Below are positions 8,149 to 18,014 of a stretch of DNA of 64,000 nt, one piece after another (the stretch's first letter is position 1; each line of letters opens with the position of its first letter). The position numbers were made by a program, and so were the translations under genes. The stretch covers positions 1-64,000 of the forward strand of contig CAAGDG010000074.1 of NCBI GenBank assembly GCA_900768515.1. The letters run 5' to 3'. The stretch comes from Lentisphaeria bacterium. Lineage in GTDB: Bacteria > Verrucomicrobiota > Lentisphaeria > Victivallales > Victivallaceae. The notes under the pieces are model-generated. The model was not told the origin of the DNA. It saw nothing but the letters and a program-made list of their open reading frames with translations, and did not search any database.

Positions 8149-9921
8149 ATGTCGGACCCAGTCAAGCATGAATGCGCGGTCACGCTGTTGCGGCTGCGTC
8201 GCGGAATCGATTACTTCATCCGCAAGTACGGGAATGCCCGGTACGGCTTCCAGAAACTGGCGCTGCTGCTCGAGAAACAGCACAACCGCGGTCAGGACGG
8301 CGCGGGCATCGCCTGCGTCGGACTCGACCCCGAACCTGGCCGTCCCTGCTACCGGATCGAAAAATCCAACCGGAACATGCCGCTGGCCGATCTGCTCGAA
8401 CGAATCGGGGGAATGCAGCCTCCCCCGCCGGATGTCCCCCTCTCCGCGGAAGCGGCGAAGCTTCAACTCCCCTTCTGCGGAGAGCTCTACCTCGGACACC
8501 TCCGTTACGGCACCTTCGGACGACAGGGAATCGACGCCTGCCACCCCTTCGTCCGCGACAACGCCTGCCTGAACCGCACGCTGCTGCTGGCGGGCAACTT
8601 CAACCTGACCGACACCGCGGAAATCTTTGAAAAACTGGTCCGGAGCGGACATCATCCAACCAGCCGGGCCGACGGCTACCTGATTCTGCAGGTGATCGGA
8701 CACTATCTGGAACGCTCAATCGAACAGCGTCACCGCAACGCCGACCTGGTCGACGTGCTGCGCAACGCCTGCTCCGGATTCGACGGAGCCTTCACACTCT
8801 GCGGCATGACCGGTACCGGCGACGCCTTCGCCATCCGCGACCCCGCCGGAATCCGCCCCGGCTACTACTACTTCGACAATGAAATCGCCGTGGTCAGCTC
8901 CGAACGGCCGGCGATCCAGGCGGCCTTTGACTGCTCCACGGCCGAGGTTTCGGAACTCCCGCCCGGCGAAGCGCTCGTCATCGACCGCGAAGGCAATGTG
9001 ACGCTCTCCGAATGCCTCCCGAAACGGCCGCTCCGGCGCTGCGTCTTCGAGCGGATCTACTTCTCACGCGGCAACGACGCTGAAATCCACCAGGAGCGCA
9101 AACACCTCGGCCGCGCCCTGGTTCCCGCGGTGCTCGACGAAGTCGGCGGCAACTGGGCGGACACCTTTTTCAGCTACATTCCCAACACGGCCCAGATCAG
9201 CTTTCACGGCATGCTCGAGGCTCTCTTCGAACGCAACCGCGGCGCCGCCGATCCCGTCCGCTTCGGACAGATCGCGGTCAAAGACGCCAAGTTCCGCACC
9301 TTCATCGCCGATGCCGCCGCCCGGAGGGAGTTCTACATGCACGTCTACGACGTGACCTACGGACTGCTCCGACCCGGTTCCGACAACCTTGTTGTGATCG
9401 ACGACTCGATCGTGCGCGGCAACACCATGCGCAACGCGATTTTGCCGATCCTCGACCGTCTCGGACCGAAGAAAATCGTGATCGCCTCCTCGGCCCCGCC
9501 GCTCAAATATCCCGACTGCTACGGCATCGACATGGCCAGCTTGAAAGAGCTGGTCGCCTTCGAGGCGGCGGTCGGACTTCTGAAAAAATACGGAAAAAGC
9601 GAAATCCTCGACCGCTGCTACCAGGAGGCGAAAGAGCAGCTGAACGGACCGGATTCCGAACTGACCAACTGCGTCAAACCCATCTACGATCCCTTCACCG
9701 ACCGGGAGCTGGCCGCCGCGATCGCCGATTTGCTGCGCCCGGAGGGACTGCGGGCGGAACTCGCACTGGTCTTCCAGAGCTGCGCCGACCTCGCCGACTG
9801 CTGTCCCAACCACCGCGGGGACTGGTATTTCACCGGAGAGTATCCGACCCCCGGCGGATTCCGGGTGGTCAACCGGGCACTGGTGAACTATGTCGAACAT
9901 ATTGATGCAAGAGCATATTGA
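8149..9921 (+). CDS. purF: amidophosphoribosyltransferase, long form
   Basis: First committed enzyme of purine synthesis: PRPP plus glutamine gives phosphoribosylamine. Cys9 in HECAV is the predicted class II glutaminase nucleophile after propeptide removal. The phosphoribosyltransferase loop VVIDDSIVRGNTM lies near residues 415-427, with GNT where GTT is more common. At 590 residues it is about 100 longer than the E. coli enzyme, like some long PurF-related proteins. It starts 41 bases after glnN with no convincing ribosome-binding site before the ATG. Position between glnN and carA suggests co-transcription and control by nitrogen supply. The family is clear; whether it is the only PurF of the cell cannot be told from here. 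Confidence 0.88.
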   Translation: MSDPVKHECAVTLLRLRRGIDYFIRKYGNARYGFQKLALLLEKQHNRGQDGAGIACVGLDPEPGRPCYRIEKSNRNMPLADLLERIGGMQPPPPDVPLSAEAAKLQLPFCGELYLGHLRYGTFGRQGIDACHPFVRDNACLNRTLLLAGNFNLTDTAEIFEKLVRSGHHPTSRADGYLILQVIGHYLERSIEQRHRNADLVDVLRNACSGFDGAFTLCGMTGTGDAFAIRDPAGIRPGYYYFDNEIAVVSSERPAIQAAFDCSTAEVSELPPGEALVIDREGNVTLSECLPKRPLRRCVFERIYFSRGNDAEIHQERKHLGRALVPAVLDEVGGNWADTFFSYIPNTAQISFHGMLEALFERNRGAADPVRFGQIAVKDAKFRTFIADAAARREFYMHVYDVTYGLLRPGSDNLVVIDDSIVRGNTMRNAILPILDRLGPKKIVIASSAPPLKYPDCYGIDMASLKELVAFEAAVGLLKKYGKSEILDRCYQEAKEQLNGPDSELTNCVKPIYDPFTDRELAAAIADLLRPEGLRAELALVFQSCADLADCCPNHRGDWYFTGEYPTPGGFRVVNRALVNYVEHIDARAY

Positions 9922-9950
9922 AATACGGGAATTTCAAAGGAGTGAAGAAC

Positions 9951-11051
9951 ATGTACAACTGGAAACAGCGGCGGGAACGCGCCGCATTCCTGGCACTCGC
10001 CGACGGATCCATATTCCGCGGCTGGAGTTTCGGGGCGCCGGCGGATGGACCCGGCGAAGCGGTCTTCAACACCGGAATGACCGGTTATCAGGAGATCATC
10101 ACCGATCCCTCCTACGCCGGCCAGTTCGTGACGCTGACCGCGCCGGAAATCGGAAATTACGGATGCAATCCGCAGGACGCAGAGTCCCGCGGATTGTTTC
10201 TGAACGGACTGGTGATCCACGAACTGAATGAACCCTCCAACTTCCGCTCGGAGCATTCGCTTCCGGAACTGCTCCGCGCGAACCGCATCCCCGCCATCGC
10301 CGGCGTGGACACCCGGAAACTCACGCTCCTGCTCCGTGAAAAGGGCAGCCAGCGCGCCTGGCTGCACGTTTCGGAGGAACCTCTCTCCGAAGCCGAGGCG
10401 GTCGACCGCGCCCGCGCCTGGGAGGGACTCGACGGCCAGGACTACGCCGCCAGGGTGACAGCAGGCAAGTCATTCGAATGGAACGAAGAAGGTGATTTCC
10501 GGGTGATCGCGCTGGATTACGGAATCAAATACAACATCCTGCGTGAACTCGCGGCGGAAAACATGCGCATCACCGTGATGCCCGCCCGCACCTCGGCGGA
10601 GGAGGTGCTCCGGCACAAACCGGACGGCGTCTTCCTCTCCAACGGTCCGGCGGACCCGGCCGCGGTCACCTACGCGATCGAAACGGTGCGGGGCCTGATC
10701 GGAAAAGTTCCGCTGATGGGGATCTGCCTCGGACACCAGCTGCTCGGACTCGCCTGCGGCGCCGGATGCGGCAGGTTGAAGTTCGGCCACCACGGCTGCA
10801 ACCATCCGGTCCGCAACCTCGCGGAGGGTTCGGTCGAAATCACCTCGCAGAACCATAACTTCGCACTCGACGCCGAACGTCTCCCCGCCGATCTGGAAGT
10901 CACCCACATCAATCTGAACGACAACACCATCGAAGGGATCCGGCACCGGCGGGAGCCGGCGTTCAGCGTCCAGTATCATCCGGAAGCGGCGCCCGGTCCG
11001 CACGATGCACACTATCTCTTCCGGAACTTCCGGAAAATCATGGAGCGGTAA
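9951..11051 (+). CDS. carA: carbamoyl phosphate synthase small subunit
   Basis: Glutaminase subunit that releases ammonia for CarB to make carbamoyl phosphate for pyrimidines and arginine. It has 366 residues, the normal size. The N-terminal small domain (VFNTGMTGYQEIITDPSY) precedes a class I amidotransferase domain with GICLGHQ, Cys259 as nucleophile, and a C-terminal QYHPEA His-Glu pair. I chose the ATG preceded by AAGGAG at 8 bases over an in-frame TTG 33 bases earlier. It begins 29 bases after purF and ends 4 bases before pyrG. Unlike many genomes, pyrG is inserted between carA and carB. Confidence 0.96.
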   Translation: MYNWKQRRERAAFLALADGSIFRGWSFGAPADGPGEAVFNTGMTGYQEIITDPSYAGQFVTLTAPEIGNYGCNPQDAESRGLFLNGLVIHELNEPSNFRSEHSLPELLRANRIPAIAGVDTRKLTLLLREKGSQRAWLHVSEEPLSEAEAVDRARAWEGLDGQDYAARVTAGKSFEWNEEGDFRVIALDYGIKYNILRELAAENMRITVMPARTSAEEVLRHKPDGVFLSNGPADPAAVTYAIETVRGLIGKVPLMGICLGHQLLGLACGAGCGRLKFGHHGCNHPVRNLAEGSVEITSQNHNFALDAERLPADLEVTHINLNDNTIEGIRHRREPAFSVQYHPEAAPGPHDAHYLFRNFRKIMER

Positions 11052-11055
11052 TCTT

Positions 11056-12666
11056 ATGACCAAGCATATCTTCATCACCGGAGGCGTGGTTTCCAGCCTC
11101 GGCAAAGGAATCACCGCGGCCGGACTCGCACTGCTGCTCGAACGGCGCGGATACCGGGTCGCAATGCAGAAACTCGACCCCTACCTCAACGTCGACCCCG
11201 GCACCATGAGCCCCTACCAGCACGGCGAGGTCTTCGTGACCGCCGACGGAGCCGAAACCGATCTCGACCTCGGCCACTACGAGCGGCTCGCCGGCGTCGA
11301 ATGTTCGAAGGCCAGCAACTACACCAGCGGCAGAATCTACGGAAGCGTGATCGCAAGAGAACGGGCGGGAGAGTACCTCGGCGCCACCGTCCAGGTGATT
11401 CCGCACATCACCGACGAAATCAAAGCGGCGATGCGCTCGCTCCACAGCGACGGGGTCGATATCGCGATCAGTGAAATCGGCGGGACCGCCGGCGACATCG
11501 AATCGCTCCCGTTTCTGGAGGCGGCCCGGCAGTTCCGGCTGGAGGCGGGACGGGACAACGCGATCTTTCTGCACCTGACGCTGGTCCCCTACATCCGGGC
11601 CGCCCGGGAACTCAAGACCAAACCGTCGCAGCATTCGGTCGCGACGCTGCGCAACATCGGAATCGCACCGGATCTGCTGGTCTGCCGCACCGAGATTCCG
11701 ATGGACCCCGAACATTTCCGGAAGCTCTCGCTCTTCTGCAACGTCCCGACCGACTACGTGATCGAGGAGCTGGACGTGCAGCATTCGATCTACGAGGTTC
11801 CAATCGAACTCGCCCGCCAGGGGCTGGACGCCAAAGTGCTCGACCTGCTCCGGCTGCCCCCCCGCGAACTCGATCTTTCCGACTATGAAGCGTGGCTTTC
11901 GGATGTGCTCCATCCGCTGCACGAATGCACGATCGCGGTCGTCGGAAAATACATCCGCCACCAGGACGCCTACAAGAGCATCTACGAGGCGCTGAGCCAC
12001 GCCGGAATCGCCAACCGGACCAGAGTTTCCTTCCGGCTGGTCGAAGCTGAAGAACTGGAGTCGCACGATCCGGCCGAACTGCTCGCCGGCGTCGACGGCA
12101 TTCTGGTGCCGGGCGGATTCGGAAGCCGGGGGGTTCCCGGCAAGGTTGTTGCGGTCCGCTACGCGCGGGAAAACCGGATCCCCTTCCTCGGCATCTGCCT
12201 CGGCATGCAGTGCGCGGTGATCGAATTCGCCCGCGACGTGCTCGGCTGGAGCGACGCCGACAGCACCGAATTCAACGAAGCGACCGGCCACCCGGTGATC
12301 GACCTCATGGACGGACAGCGCGGCATCTCCGACAAGGGAGGCACCATGCGGCTTGGAAACTACCGCTGCCGCCTCGCGGAAGGGAGCCGTTCCGCCCGGC
12401 TCTACGGTTCCGCCGAGGTCGACGAGCGCCACCGCCACCGCTACGAATTCAACAACGCCTTCCGCGCCCCGCTCGAAGCGGCCGGCCTGAAGGTGGCCGG
12501 GACCAGCCCCGACGGGAAGCTGGTCGAAATCGTTGAAATCCAGGGAGATCATCCCTACTTTGTCGGGTGCCAGTTCCACCCCGAATTCAAATCCCGCCCC
12601 CGGCAGGCGCATCCGCTTTTCGACGGACTGATCCGGGCGGCGCTTCAGCAGCGGAAAGGACGGTGA
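11056..12666 (+). CDS. pyrG: CTP synthase
   Basis: Converts UTP to CTP with ATP and glutamine. It has 536 residues with the synthetase domain at the N-terminus (KHIFITGGVVSSLGKG P-loop region, KLDPYLNVDPGTMSP) and a class I glutaminase domain at the C-terminus (GICLGMQ with Cys381, and QFHPE). The family average is about 540. The ATG at 11056 is chosen over an upstream in-frame start inside carA because the protein then begins MTKHIFITGG as in the family. It sits 4 bases after carA and 6 before carB, so the three genes are probably translated from one message. Confidence 0.97.
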   Translation: MTKHIFITGGVVSSLGKGITAAGLALLLERRGYRVAMQKLDPYLNVDPGTMSPYQHGEVFVTADGAETDLDLGHYERLAGVECSKASNYTSGRIYGSVIARERAGEYLGATVQVIPHITDEIKAAMRSLHSDGVDIAISEIGGTAGDIESLPFLEAARQFRLEAGRDNAIFLHLTLVPYIRAARELKTKPSQHSVATLRNIGIAPDLLVCRTEIPMDPEHFRKLSLFCNVPTDYVIEELDVQHSIYEVPIELARQGLDAKVLDLLRLPPRELDLSDYEAWLSDVLHPLHECTIAVVGKYIRHQDAYKSIYEALSHAGIANRTRVSFRLVEAEELESHDPAELLAGVDGILVPGGFGSRGVPGKVVAVRYARENRIPFLGICLGMQCAVIEFARDVLGWSDADSTEFNEATGHPVIDLMDGQRGISDKGGTMRLGNYRCRLAEGSRSARLYGSAEVDERHRHRYEFNNAFRAPLEAAGLKVAGTSPDGKLVEIVEIQGDHPYFVGCQFHPEFKSRPRQAHPLFDGLIRAALQQRKGR

Positions 12667-12672
12667 TTCCTC

Positions 12673-15600
12673 ATGCCCAAGAGAACCGATATCCGGAAAA
12701 TCATGCTGATCGGCTCCGGTCCGATCGTAATCGGCCAGGGATGCGAATTCGACTACTCCGGCGTACAGGCGTGCAAGGTCTTGAAACGCGAAGGGTTTGA
12801 AGTGGTTCTGGTCAACAGCAACCCCGCCACGATCATGACCGATCCCGAATTCGCGGACCGCACCTACATCGAACCTCTGACCTGCGACATCCTCCACGAG
12901 ATCATCCGGCGGGAACGGCCCGACGCCCTGCTCCCGACTCTCGGCGGTCAGACCGCTCTCAACCTCGCCATGGAACTCGAACGCAAAGGCGTGCTCGAAC
13001 GTTATCAGGTCGAACTCATCGGCGCCACCGCCGAAGCAATCAACCGCGCCGAAGACCGCCAGCTCTTCAAACAGACCATGCTCGGCATCGGACTCGACCT
13101 GCCCCGCTCCGGCAGCGCCCACACCATGGCGGAGGCGCTGGCGGTGGCCGAGACCATCGGCAGCTGGCCGCTCATCATCCGGCCGGGCTTCACGCTCGGC
13201 GGCACCGGCGGCGGCATCGCGCACAACCCCGAGGAGTTCGACACCATCGTGAACCGGGGGCTGGCGGCCAGCCTCAACTCCGAGGTTCTGATCGAGGAGT
13301 CGCTGCTCGGCTGGAAGGAGTTCGAGATGGAGGTCATGCGCGACCGCAAGGGCAACGCGGTGATCGTCTGTTCGATCGAAAACCTCGATCCGATGGGGGT
13401 CCACACCGGCGACTCGATCACCATCGCGCCGATTCAGACGCTGACCGACCGCGAATACCAGGAGATGCGCGACCAGAGTCTGCAGGTGATGGCCGCCATC
13501 GGCGTCGAAACCGGCGGCTCCAACGTGCAGTGGGCGGTCAATCCCGAAAACGGCAGGCGGATCATCATCGAGATGAACCCCCGGGTCTCCCGTTCCAGCG
13601 CGCTCGCCTCCAAGGCGACCGGATTCCCGATCGCGAAGATCGCCGCGCTGCTGGCGGTCGGATACACCCTCGATGAAATCCGCAACGACATCACCGGGTC
13701 GACGCCAAGCTGTTTCGAACCGGCACTCGACTATGTGGTGACCAAGGTGCCGCGCTTCACCTTCGAAAAGTTCCCGGCCGCCGACTCCACGCTGGGCACC
13801 CAGATGAAATCGGTCGGCGAGGCGATGGCGATCGGACGCAACCTCAAACAGTCGCTCCAGAAGGCGCTGCGCTCGCTGGAGACCGGAAGAGCCGGCTTCG
13901 GCGCCGACGGCAAGGACGGCAGATTCGAGGCGATGGACGACGAAACCGTCGCCGCGGAACTTCTCCGCCCCAACTGCGACCGGCTCTTCGTCATCCGGGC
14001 CGCGTTCAAGCGCGGCTGGAGCGTGGAGCGGATCCGCGAACTGACCGGCATCGACCCCTACTTCCTCCGTCATCTGGCCGAACTGGCCGCCTTCGAAGAG
14101 GAGATCGCGGCGAAGAAGACGCTCGACGCGCTGGAATCCGATCCGGCGCTCTTCTTCCAGGCCAAGGAGCTTGGTTATTCGGACCGCCAGATCGCATTCC
14201 TGCTCGACTCCGATGAAAACCGGGTCCGCGCGGCGCGCCTCCGGGCCGGGATCCGCCCGGTCTACGGCACGGTCGACACCTGCGCCGGGGAATTCGAGGC
14301 GAAGACCCCCTACTACTACTCCACCTACGCGGAAGGGGACGAACCGGTCCGCGATCCGCGGGGGAAGAAGAGCATCATGATCCTCGGCGGCGGTCCGAAC
14401 CGGATCGGCCAGGGAATCGAATTCGACTACTGCTGCGTCCATGCCGCGTTCGCACTGCGCAAGGCCGGATACGAAGTGATCATGGTCAACAGCAATCCGG
14501 AGACCGTCTCCACCGACTACGACTCCAGCGACAAGCTCTATTTCGAACCGCTGACGCTGGAGGATGTGATCTCGATTTATGAGCGGGAGAACTGCTCCGG
14601 CGTGATCGTCCAGTTCGGCGGTCAGACCCCGCTCAACCTCGCCCGGCAGCTCCAGGAGGCCGGAGCCAGGGTGATCGGCACCTCCCCCGACGACATCGAC
14701 GCCGCCGAGGACCGCGACTTCTTCCGGAAGCTCGCGGAGAAGATCGGAATCCTCCAGCCCCCCTCGGGAATCGCCCACAACGTCGAGGAAGCGCTCGAAA
14801 TCGCGGAAAAAATCGGCTATCCGCTGCTGGTCCGCCCCTCCTTCGTACTGGGCGGGCGCGGCATGGTGATCGTCTACAAGGAGAAGTATCTGCGCAAATT
14901 CGTCGAAGAGGCGGCGGCGGCGGCCGAAGGCAAACCGATCCTGATCGACCGCTTCCTTGAAGATGCGGTCGAGCTTGACGTCGACTGCATCAGCGACGGA
15001 CGCGTCTCGGTGATCGGCGCAATCATGGAACACGTCGAGCCGGCCGGCATCCACTCCGGCGACTCGGCGAGCGTGATTCCTCCGATGACCCTCGCTCCGG
15101 AACTCCAGGAAAAGGTCCGCGAATACGCCCGACGCTTCGCAAAGGAGCTGCACGTCTGCGGCCTCATGAACATGCAGCTCGCCGTCAAAAACGGTGAAAT
15201 CTACATCATCGAAGTCAATCCGCGCGCTTCGCGGACCATCCCCTTCGTCAGCAAGGCGATCGGCGTCCCGCTGGCGGGGCTGGCCGCCCGCTGCATGGCC
15301 GGGGAATCGCTGGAATCGCTCGGCTTCACCCGCGAAGTCAAGCTGCCCTACACCGCGGTGAAAGAGGCGGTATTCCCCTTCGTCAAATTTCCGGGAGTGG
15401 ACATCATGCTCTCACCGGAGATGAAATCGACCGGCGAGGTCATGAGCATCGATCCCGACCGCGGACTGGCCTACCTCAAAAGCCAGCTGGCGGCGGGAAG
15501 CCGGCTGCCGGATTCCGGCAACATCTTCCTGTCGGTGCGCGACGAGGACAAGCCGGAAGCTGTCAAGCTGGCCCGGCAGCTGGTCAAGCTCGGATTCGGC

Positions 15601-15939
15601 ATCTACGCGACGCTCGGCACTTCGACGCTGCTCTGGAACGAGGGAATCAAATCGCGTGCGGTCTACCGGATCTCCAACGGCCGCCCCAATCTGCTCGACC
15701 TGCTCCATGAAAAGCAGGTCCAGTGGGTCATCAACACCGCCGAACCCGGCGCCGGTGCGAAGGTCGACGAGATCCGGATGCGTTCGAAGGCGATCAGTCT
15801 CGGCGTACCGGTGACCACCACGATGGCCGGGCTGGTCGCCGCGATCGAGGGGTTGACCGACAAGATGGATTTCGGCCGCTTCGAGGTGTGCAGTCTTCAG
15901 GAGTACCACCGGCACGTGAGAACAGGATTCCGCGTCTGA
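12673..15939 (+). CDS. carB: carbamoyl phosphate synthase large subunit
   Basis: Synthetase subunit (1088 residues) using two ATP, bicarbonate and ammonia from CarA. Two homologous ATP-grasp halves are visible, each opening with a GxGPIVIGQG- or GGGPNRIGQG-like nucleotide loop at about residues 13-22 and 570-579. A C-terminal MGS-type regulatory domain (about 950-1088) is present and in related enzymes binds UMP or IMP. AAAGGA precedes the ATG. It is the last gene of the glnN-purF-carA-pyrG-carB run and is followed at once by a strong terminator. Confidence 0.97.
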   Translation: MPKRTDIRKIMLIGSGPIVIGQGCEFDYSGVQACKVLKREGFEVVLVNSNPATIMTDPEFADRTYIEPLTCDILHEIIRRERPDALLPTLGGQTALNLAMELERKGVLERYQVELIGATAEAINRAEDRQLFKQTMLGIGLDLPRSGSAHTMAEALAVAETIGSWPLIIRPGFTLGGTGGGIAHNPEEFDTIVNRGLAASLNSEVLIEESLLGWKEFEMEVMRDRKGNAVIVCSIENLDPMGVHTGDSITIAPIQTLTDREYQEMRDQSLQVMAAIGVETGGSNVQWAVNPENGRRIIIEMNPRVSRSSALASKATGFPIAKIAALLAVGYTLDEIRNDITGSTPSCFEPALDYVVTKVPRFTFEKFPAADSTLGTQMKSVGEAMAIGRNLKQSLQKALRSLETGRAGFGADGKDGRFEAMDDETVAAELLRPNCDRLFVIRAAFKRGWSVERIRELTGIDPYFLRHLAELAAFEEEIAAKKTLDALESDPALFFQAKELGYSDRQIAFLLDSDENRVRAARLRAGIRPVYGTVDTCAGEFEAKTPYYYSTYAEGDEPVRDPRGKKSIMILGGGPNRIGQGIEFDYCCVHAAFALRKAGYEVIMVNSNPETVSTDYDSSDKLYFEPLTLEDVISIYERENCSGVIVQFGGQTPLNLARQLQEAGARVIGTSPDDIDAAEDRDFFRKLAEKIGILQPPSGIAHNVEEALEIAEKIGYPLLVRPSFVLGGRGMVIVYKEKYLRKFVEEAAAAAEGKPILIDRFLEDAVELDVDCISDGRVSVIGAIMEHVEPAGIHSGDSASVIPPMTLAPELQEKVREYARRFAKELHVCGLMNMQLAVKNGEIYIIEVNPRASRTIPFVSKAIGVPLAGLAARCMAGESLESLGFTREVKLPYTAVKEAVFPFVKFPGVDIMLSPEMKSTGEVMSIDPDRGLAYLKSQLAAGSRLPDSGNIFLSVRDEDKPEAVKLARQLVKLGFGIYATLGTSTLLWNEGIKSRAVYRISNGRPNLLDLLHEKQVQWVINTAEPGAGAKVDEIRMRSKAISLGVPVTTTMAGLVAAIEGLTDKMDFGRFEVCSLQEYHRHVRTGFRV

Positions 15940-15955
15940 TTTCTCCGCGTTTCAC

Positions 15956-15990
15956 CGCCGCTTCCGGAATTCCCGGAGGCGGCGTTTTTT
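15956..15990 (+). terminator. rho-independent terminator after carB
   Basis: CGCCGCTTCCGG, a 4-base loop, then CCCGGAGGCGGCG, followed by six T. It closes the glnN-carB run. Confidence 0.9.
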
Positions 15991-16046
15991 ATTCTCTTCA
16001 CCATGTGAATTGTATCCGGAAAATCGTGAAAAAAAGTGGTTTTTTC

Positions 16047-16075
16047 TTGCAAAAAACGGGCGGTCATGCTATCAG
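16047..16075 (+). promoter_or_regulatory. sigma-70-type promoter
   Basis: TTGCAA, a 17-base spacer, then TATCAG with a TG extended -10 (TGCTATCAG). It is about 70 bases upstream of the hydrolase ATG at 16146. Confidence 0.55.
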
Positions 16076-16145
16076 TAACCCCCGGATTCCGGAGAAGAAA
16101 ATTCCACCGGAACTTTGCAGAAAACAACAGCGGGGAGTCCCTGGA

Positions 16146-18014
16146 ATGCAAACTCAGCAGAAGTATTTCGCCTACCGTTCCTTCTGGCCGGAACTCGAAA
16201 CCGTCCGCCGATTCGGGGAGGCCGGTATCGACCTGGTGACGGTGTTTCCCTCCAACAGCGCAAATTCGCTCGGAGAACCCTACAGCAAGTATCCGCCGAA
16301 CTGGCTCTGGTTCGACCGTTACGATTTTGAACCGGTCCGGCGGCAGTTCGACGACCTGCTCTCCGCCAATCCCCGCGCCGAATTCCTGGTGATGCTCGAC
16401 CTCAATTCCCCGCTCTGGCTCTCGCGCCAGCTGAACGGCCGGAACGGTGACAGCTTCACCAACTTGACCGAAGCGGTTTCGATCCCGCGCTGGCGGGAGG
16501 CGGTCGGCGGTTACCTTGACGCGCTGGTCGATTTTCTCGAGGAGAACTACGGCGGCCGGATTGAGGCCTACATTCTCGCCTGCGGCACCACTGACGAGTG
16601 GATGGACTACAGCGACGGCGGGGCCGGAAGAGAGAAGACGGCAGGTTTCCAGCAGTGGTGCCGGAAGCGGAACTTCCCGGTTCCGGCTGATGTGCCCTCC
16701 CGCTCCCTCCGGAACCGGGCCGGATTCGACGGCACCCTGCGCGATCCGGCGCATGACGCCGAAGCGATCCGTTACTGGCGCTTCACGTCGGAGCTGATCT
16801 CCGAGACCATCCAATCCTTTGCGAATCAAGTCAGAACGCGGGTTTCCAGAGAGATCCGGATCGGCGTATTCTACGGCTACATCCTCGAACTGGGAGACAA
16901 CCGGCTGGTCAAATGCGGACACCTCGCCTATCCCGAACTGCTCGCTTCGGGAGCGGTCGACTTTCTGATCAGCCCCGGTACCTACGGGAACCGCAAGATG
17001 GGAGAGGGCGGCGGCTTCATGACGCCGGAGGGAACGATCCGCCGGTTCGGTCGCGACTATCTGCACGAGTGCGACCAGCGCACCCACTGTTTCAACCCCA
17101 ACCTCTCCAGCGCGGTCAAGCTCGAGTTCGAACACTGGCGGAACGAGGCCGAGGACATCGCCGGGATGCGCCGCGAAATGGCGCTTTCGCTGATCAAACA
17201 CACTTCGCTCTGGTGGTTCGACATGTGGGGCGGCTTCTACCAGGGAGACGCCATCATGAACAACGTCAAGAAGATGAAGTGTCTATGGGACCGTTTCTCC
17301 ACAGACACTTCCCCGAGCCGCGCCGAAGTTGCCCTGGTGGTCGATCCGGCCGGGACTTTGCTGATCGACGATGAAAAAAGAGGGGCCGGAAAGTTCCATT
17401 ACGAAGTGCGGAACCGACTCAACCGGCTCGGCGCCCCGTTCGATGTGGTCAGCTTCGACGATCTCGCGGAACTTCCGGAGTTTGACCGGTACAAACTGCT
17501 GATCTTCGCCTCCATCTTCGAACTGGATGAAGAAAGGGCGGCCTTCTACCGGACCCGGATCGCCGGAGGAGACCGGACCATTCTGTGGCTCTACGCAGCG
17601 GGCGTCAGTGACGGAAAGACCATCGACCCTGCCCGCAATCGCGCCTACACCGGTGCGGAATTCGGTGCGCCCGGCTGCGTCCGAACAGACCACGGAAATT
17701 ACAAGACATGTTATCTCCATGATCCGGAAAAACTTGATGATGTTTTAATTCGGGAGATCGCCCGTGAGGCCGGCGTCCGGCTCTGGACGGAGGAGAGTGC
17801 GCCGGTCTTCGCCAACGACCGGCTTGCCGCCTTCCACACCGCGACCGGCGGAGAGCGGAAACTGACCTTCCCCGAAACGATCGAAAGCGTCACCGAACTC
17901 TACAGTGGAAAACATTTTACGCTGAAAGACCATACGCTGCTCTACCGGTTTGAAACACCGGATACCGCGCTCTTTGAACTCTGTACGCACAACCCCAAGG
18001 AAACAATTTCATGA
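16146..18014 (+). CDS. GH42-like glycoside hydrolase (predicted)
   Basis: Predicted cytoplasmic glycoside hydrolase of 622 residues with a clan-A TIM barrel and a C-terminal domain resembling the beta-galactosidase trimerisation domain (RAEVALVVDPAG... and YKLLIFASIFELDEE). CGTTDEWMDYSD near residue 145 could hold the acid/base glutamate. The substrate cannot be read from sequence. There is no signal peptide. I start at the ATG after GGGGAG because an open frame reaching back into carB has no family-like content before it. Its stop overlaps the start of the next gene (ATGA), so hydrolase and MurQ/GKRP-like protein are translationally coupled. This suggests intracellular breakdown of an amino-sugar or muropeptide-type saccharide, which is inference. 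Confidence 0.7.
   Translation: MQTQQKYFAYRSFWPELETVRRFGEAGIDLVTVFPSNSANSLGEPYSKYPPNWLWFDRYDFEPVRRQFDDLLSANPRAEFLVMLDLNSPLWLSRQLNGRNGDSFTNLTEAVSIPRWREAVGGYLDALVDFLEENYGGRIEAYILACGTTDEWMDYSDGGAGREKTAGFQQWCRKRNFPVPADVPSRSLRNRAGFDGTLRDPAHDAEAIRYWRFTSELISETIQSFANQVRTRVSREIRIGVFYGYILELGDNRLVKCGHLAYPELLASGAVDFLISPGTYGNRKMGEGGGFMTPEGTIRRFGRDYLHECDQRTHCFNPNLSSAVKLEFEHWRNEAEDIAGMRREMALSLIKHTSLWWFDMWGGFYQGDAIMNNVKKMKCLWDRFSTDTSPSRAEVALVVDPAGTLLIDDEKRGAGKFHYEVRNRLNRLGAPFDVVSFDDLAELPEFDRYKLLIFASIFELDEERAAFYRTRIAGGDRTILWLYAAGVSDGKTIDPARNRAYTGAEFGAPGCVRTDHGNYKTCYLHDPEKLDDVLIREIAREAGVRLWTEESAPVFANDRLAAFHTATGGERKLTFPETIESVTELYSGKHFTLKDHTLLYRFETPDTALFELCTHNPKETIS

Noticed and set aside
11038..15153. 1371-codon open frame on the minus strand
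   Set aside because: Antisense shadow of pyrG-carB, with no ribosome-binding site or recognisable domain.
16031..16055. Possible sigma-54 element TGG...TTGCA before the GH42-like gene
   Set aside because: The GG-to-GC distance is one base short, which abolishes sigma-54 recognition.
15723..16145. N-terminal extension of the GH42-like frame back into carB
   Set aside because: It overlaps the coding end of carB and the terminator. The promoter and GGGGAG site favour the ATG at 16146.
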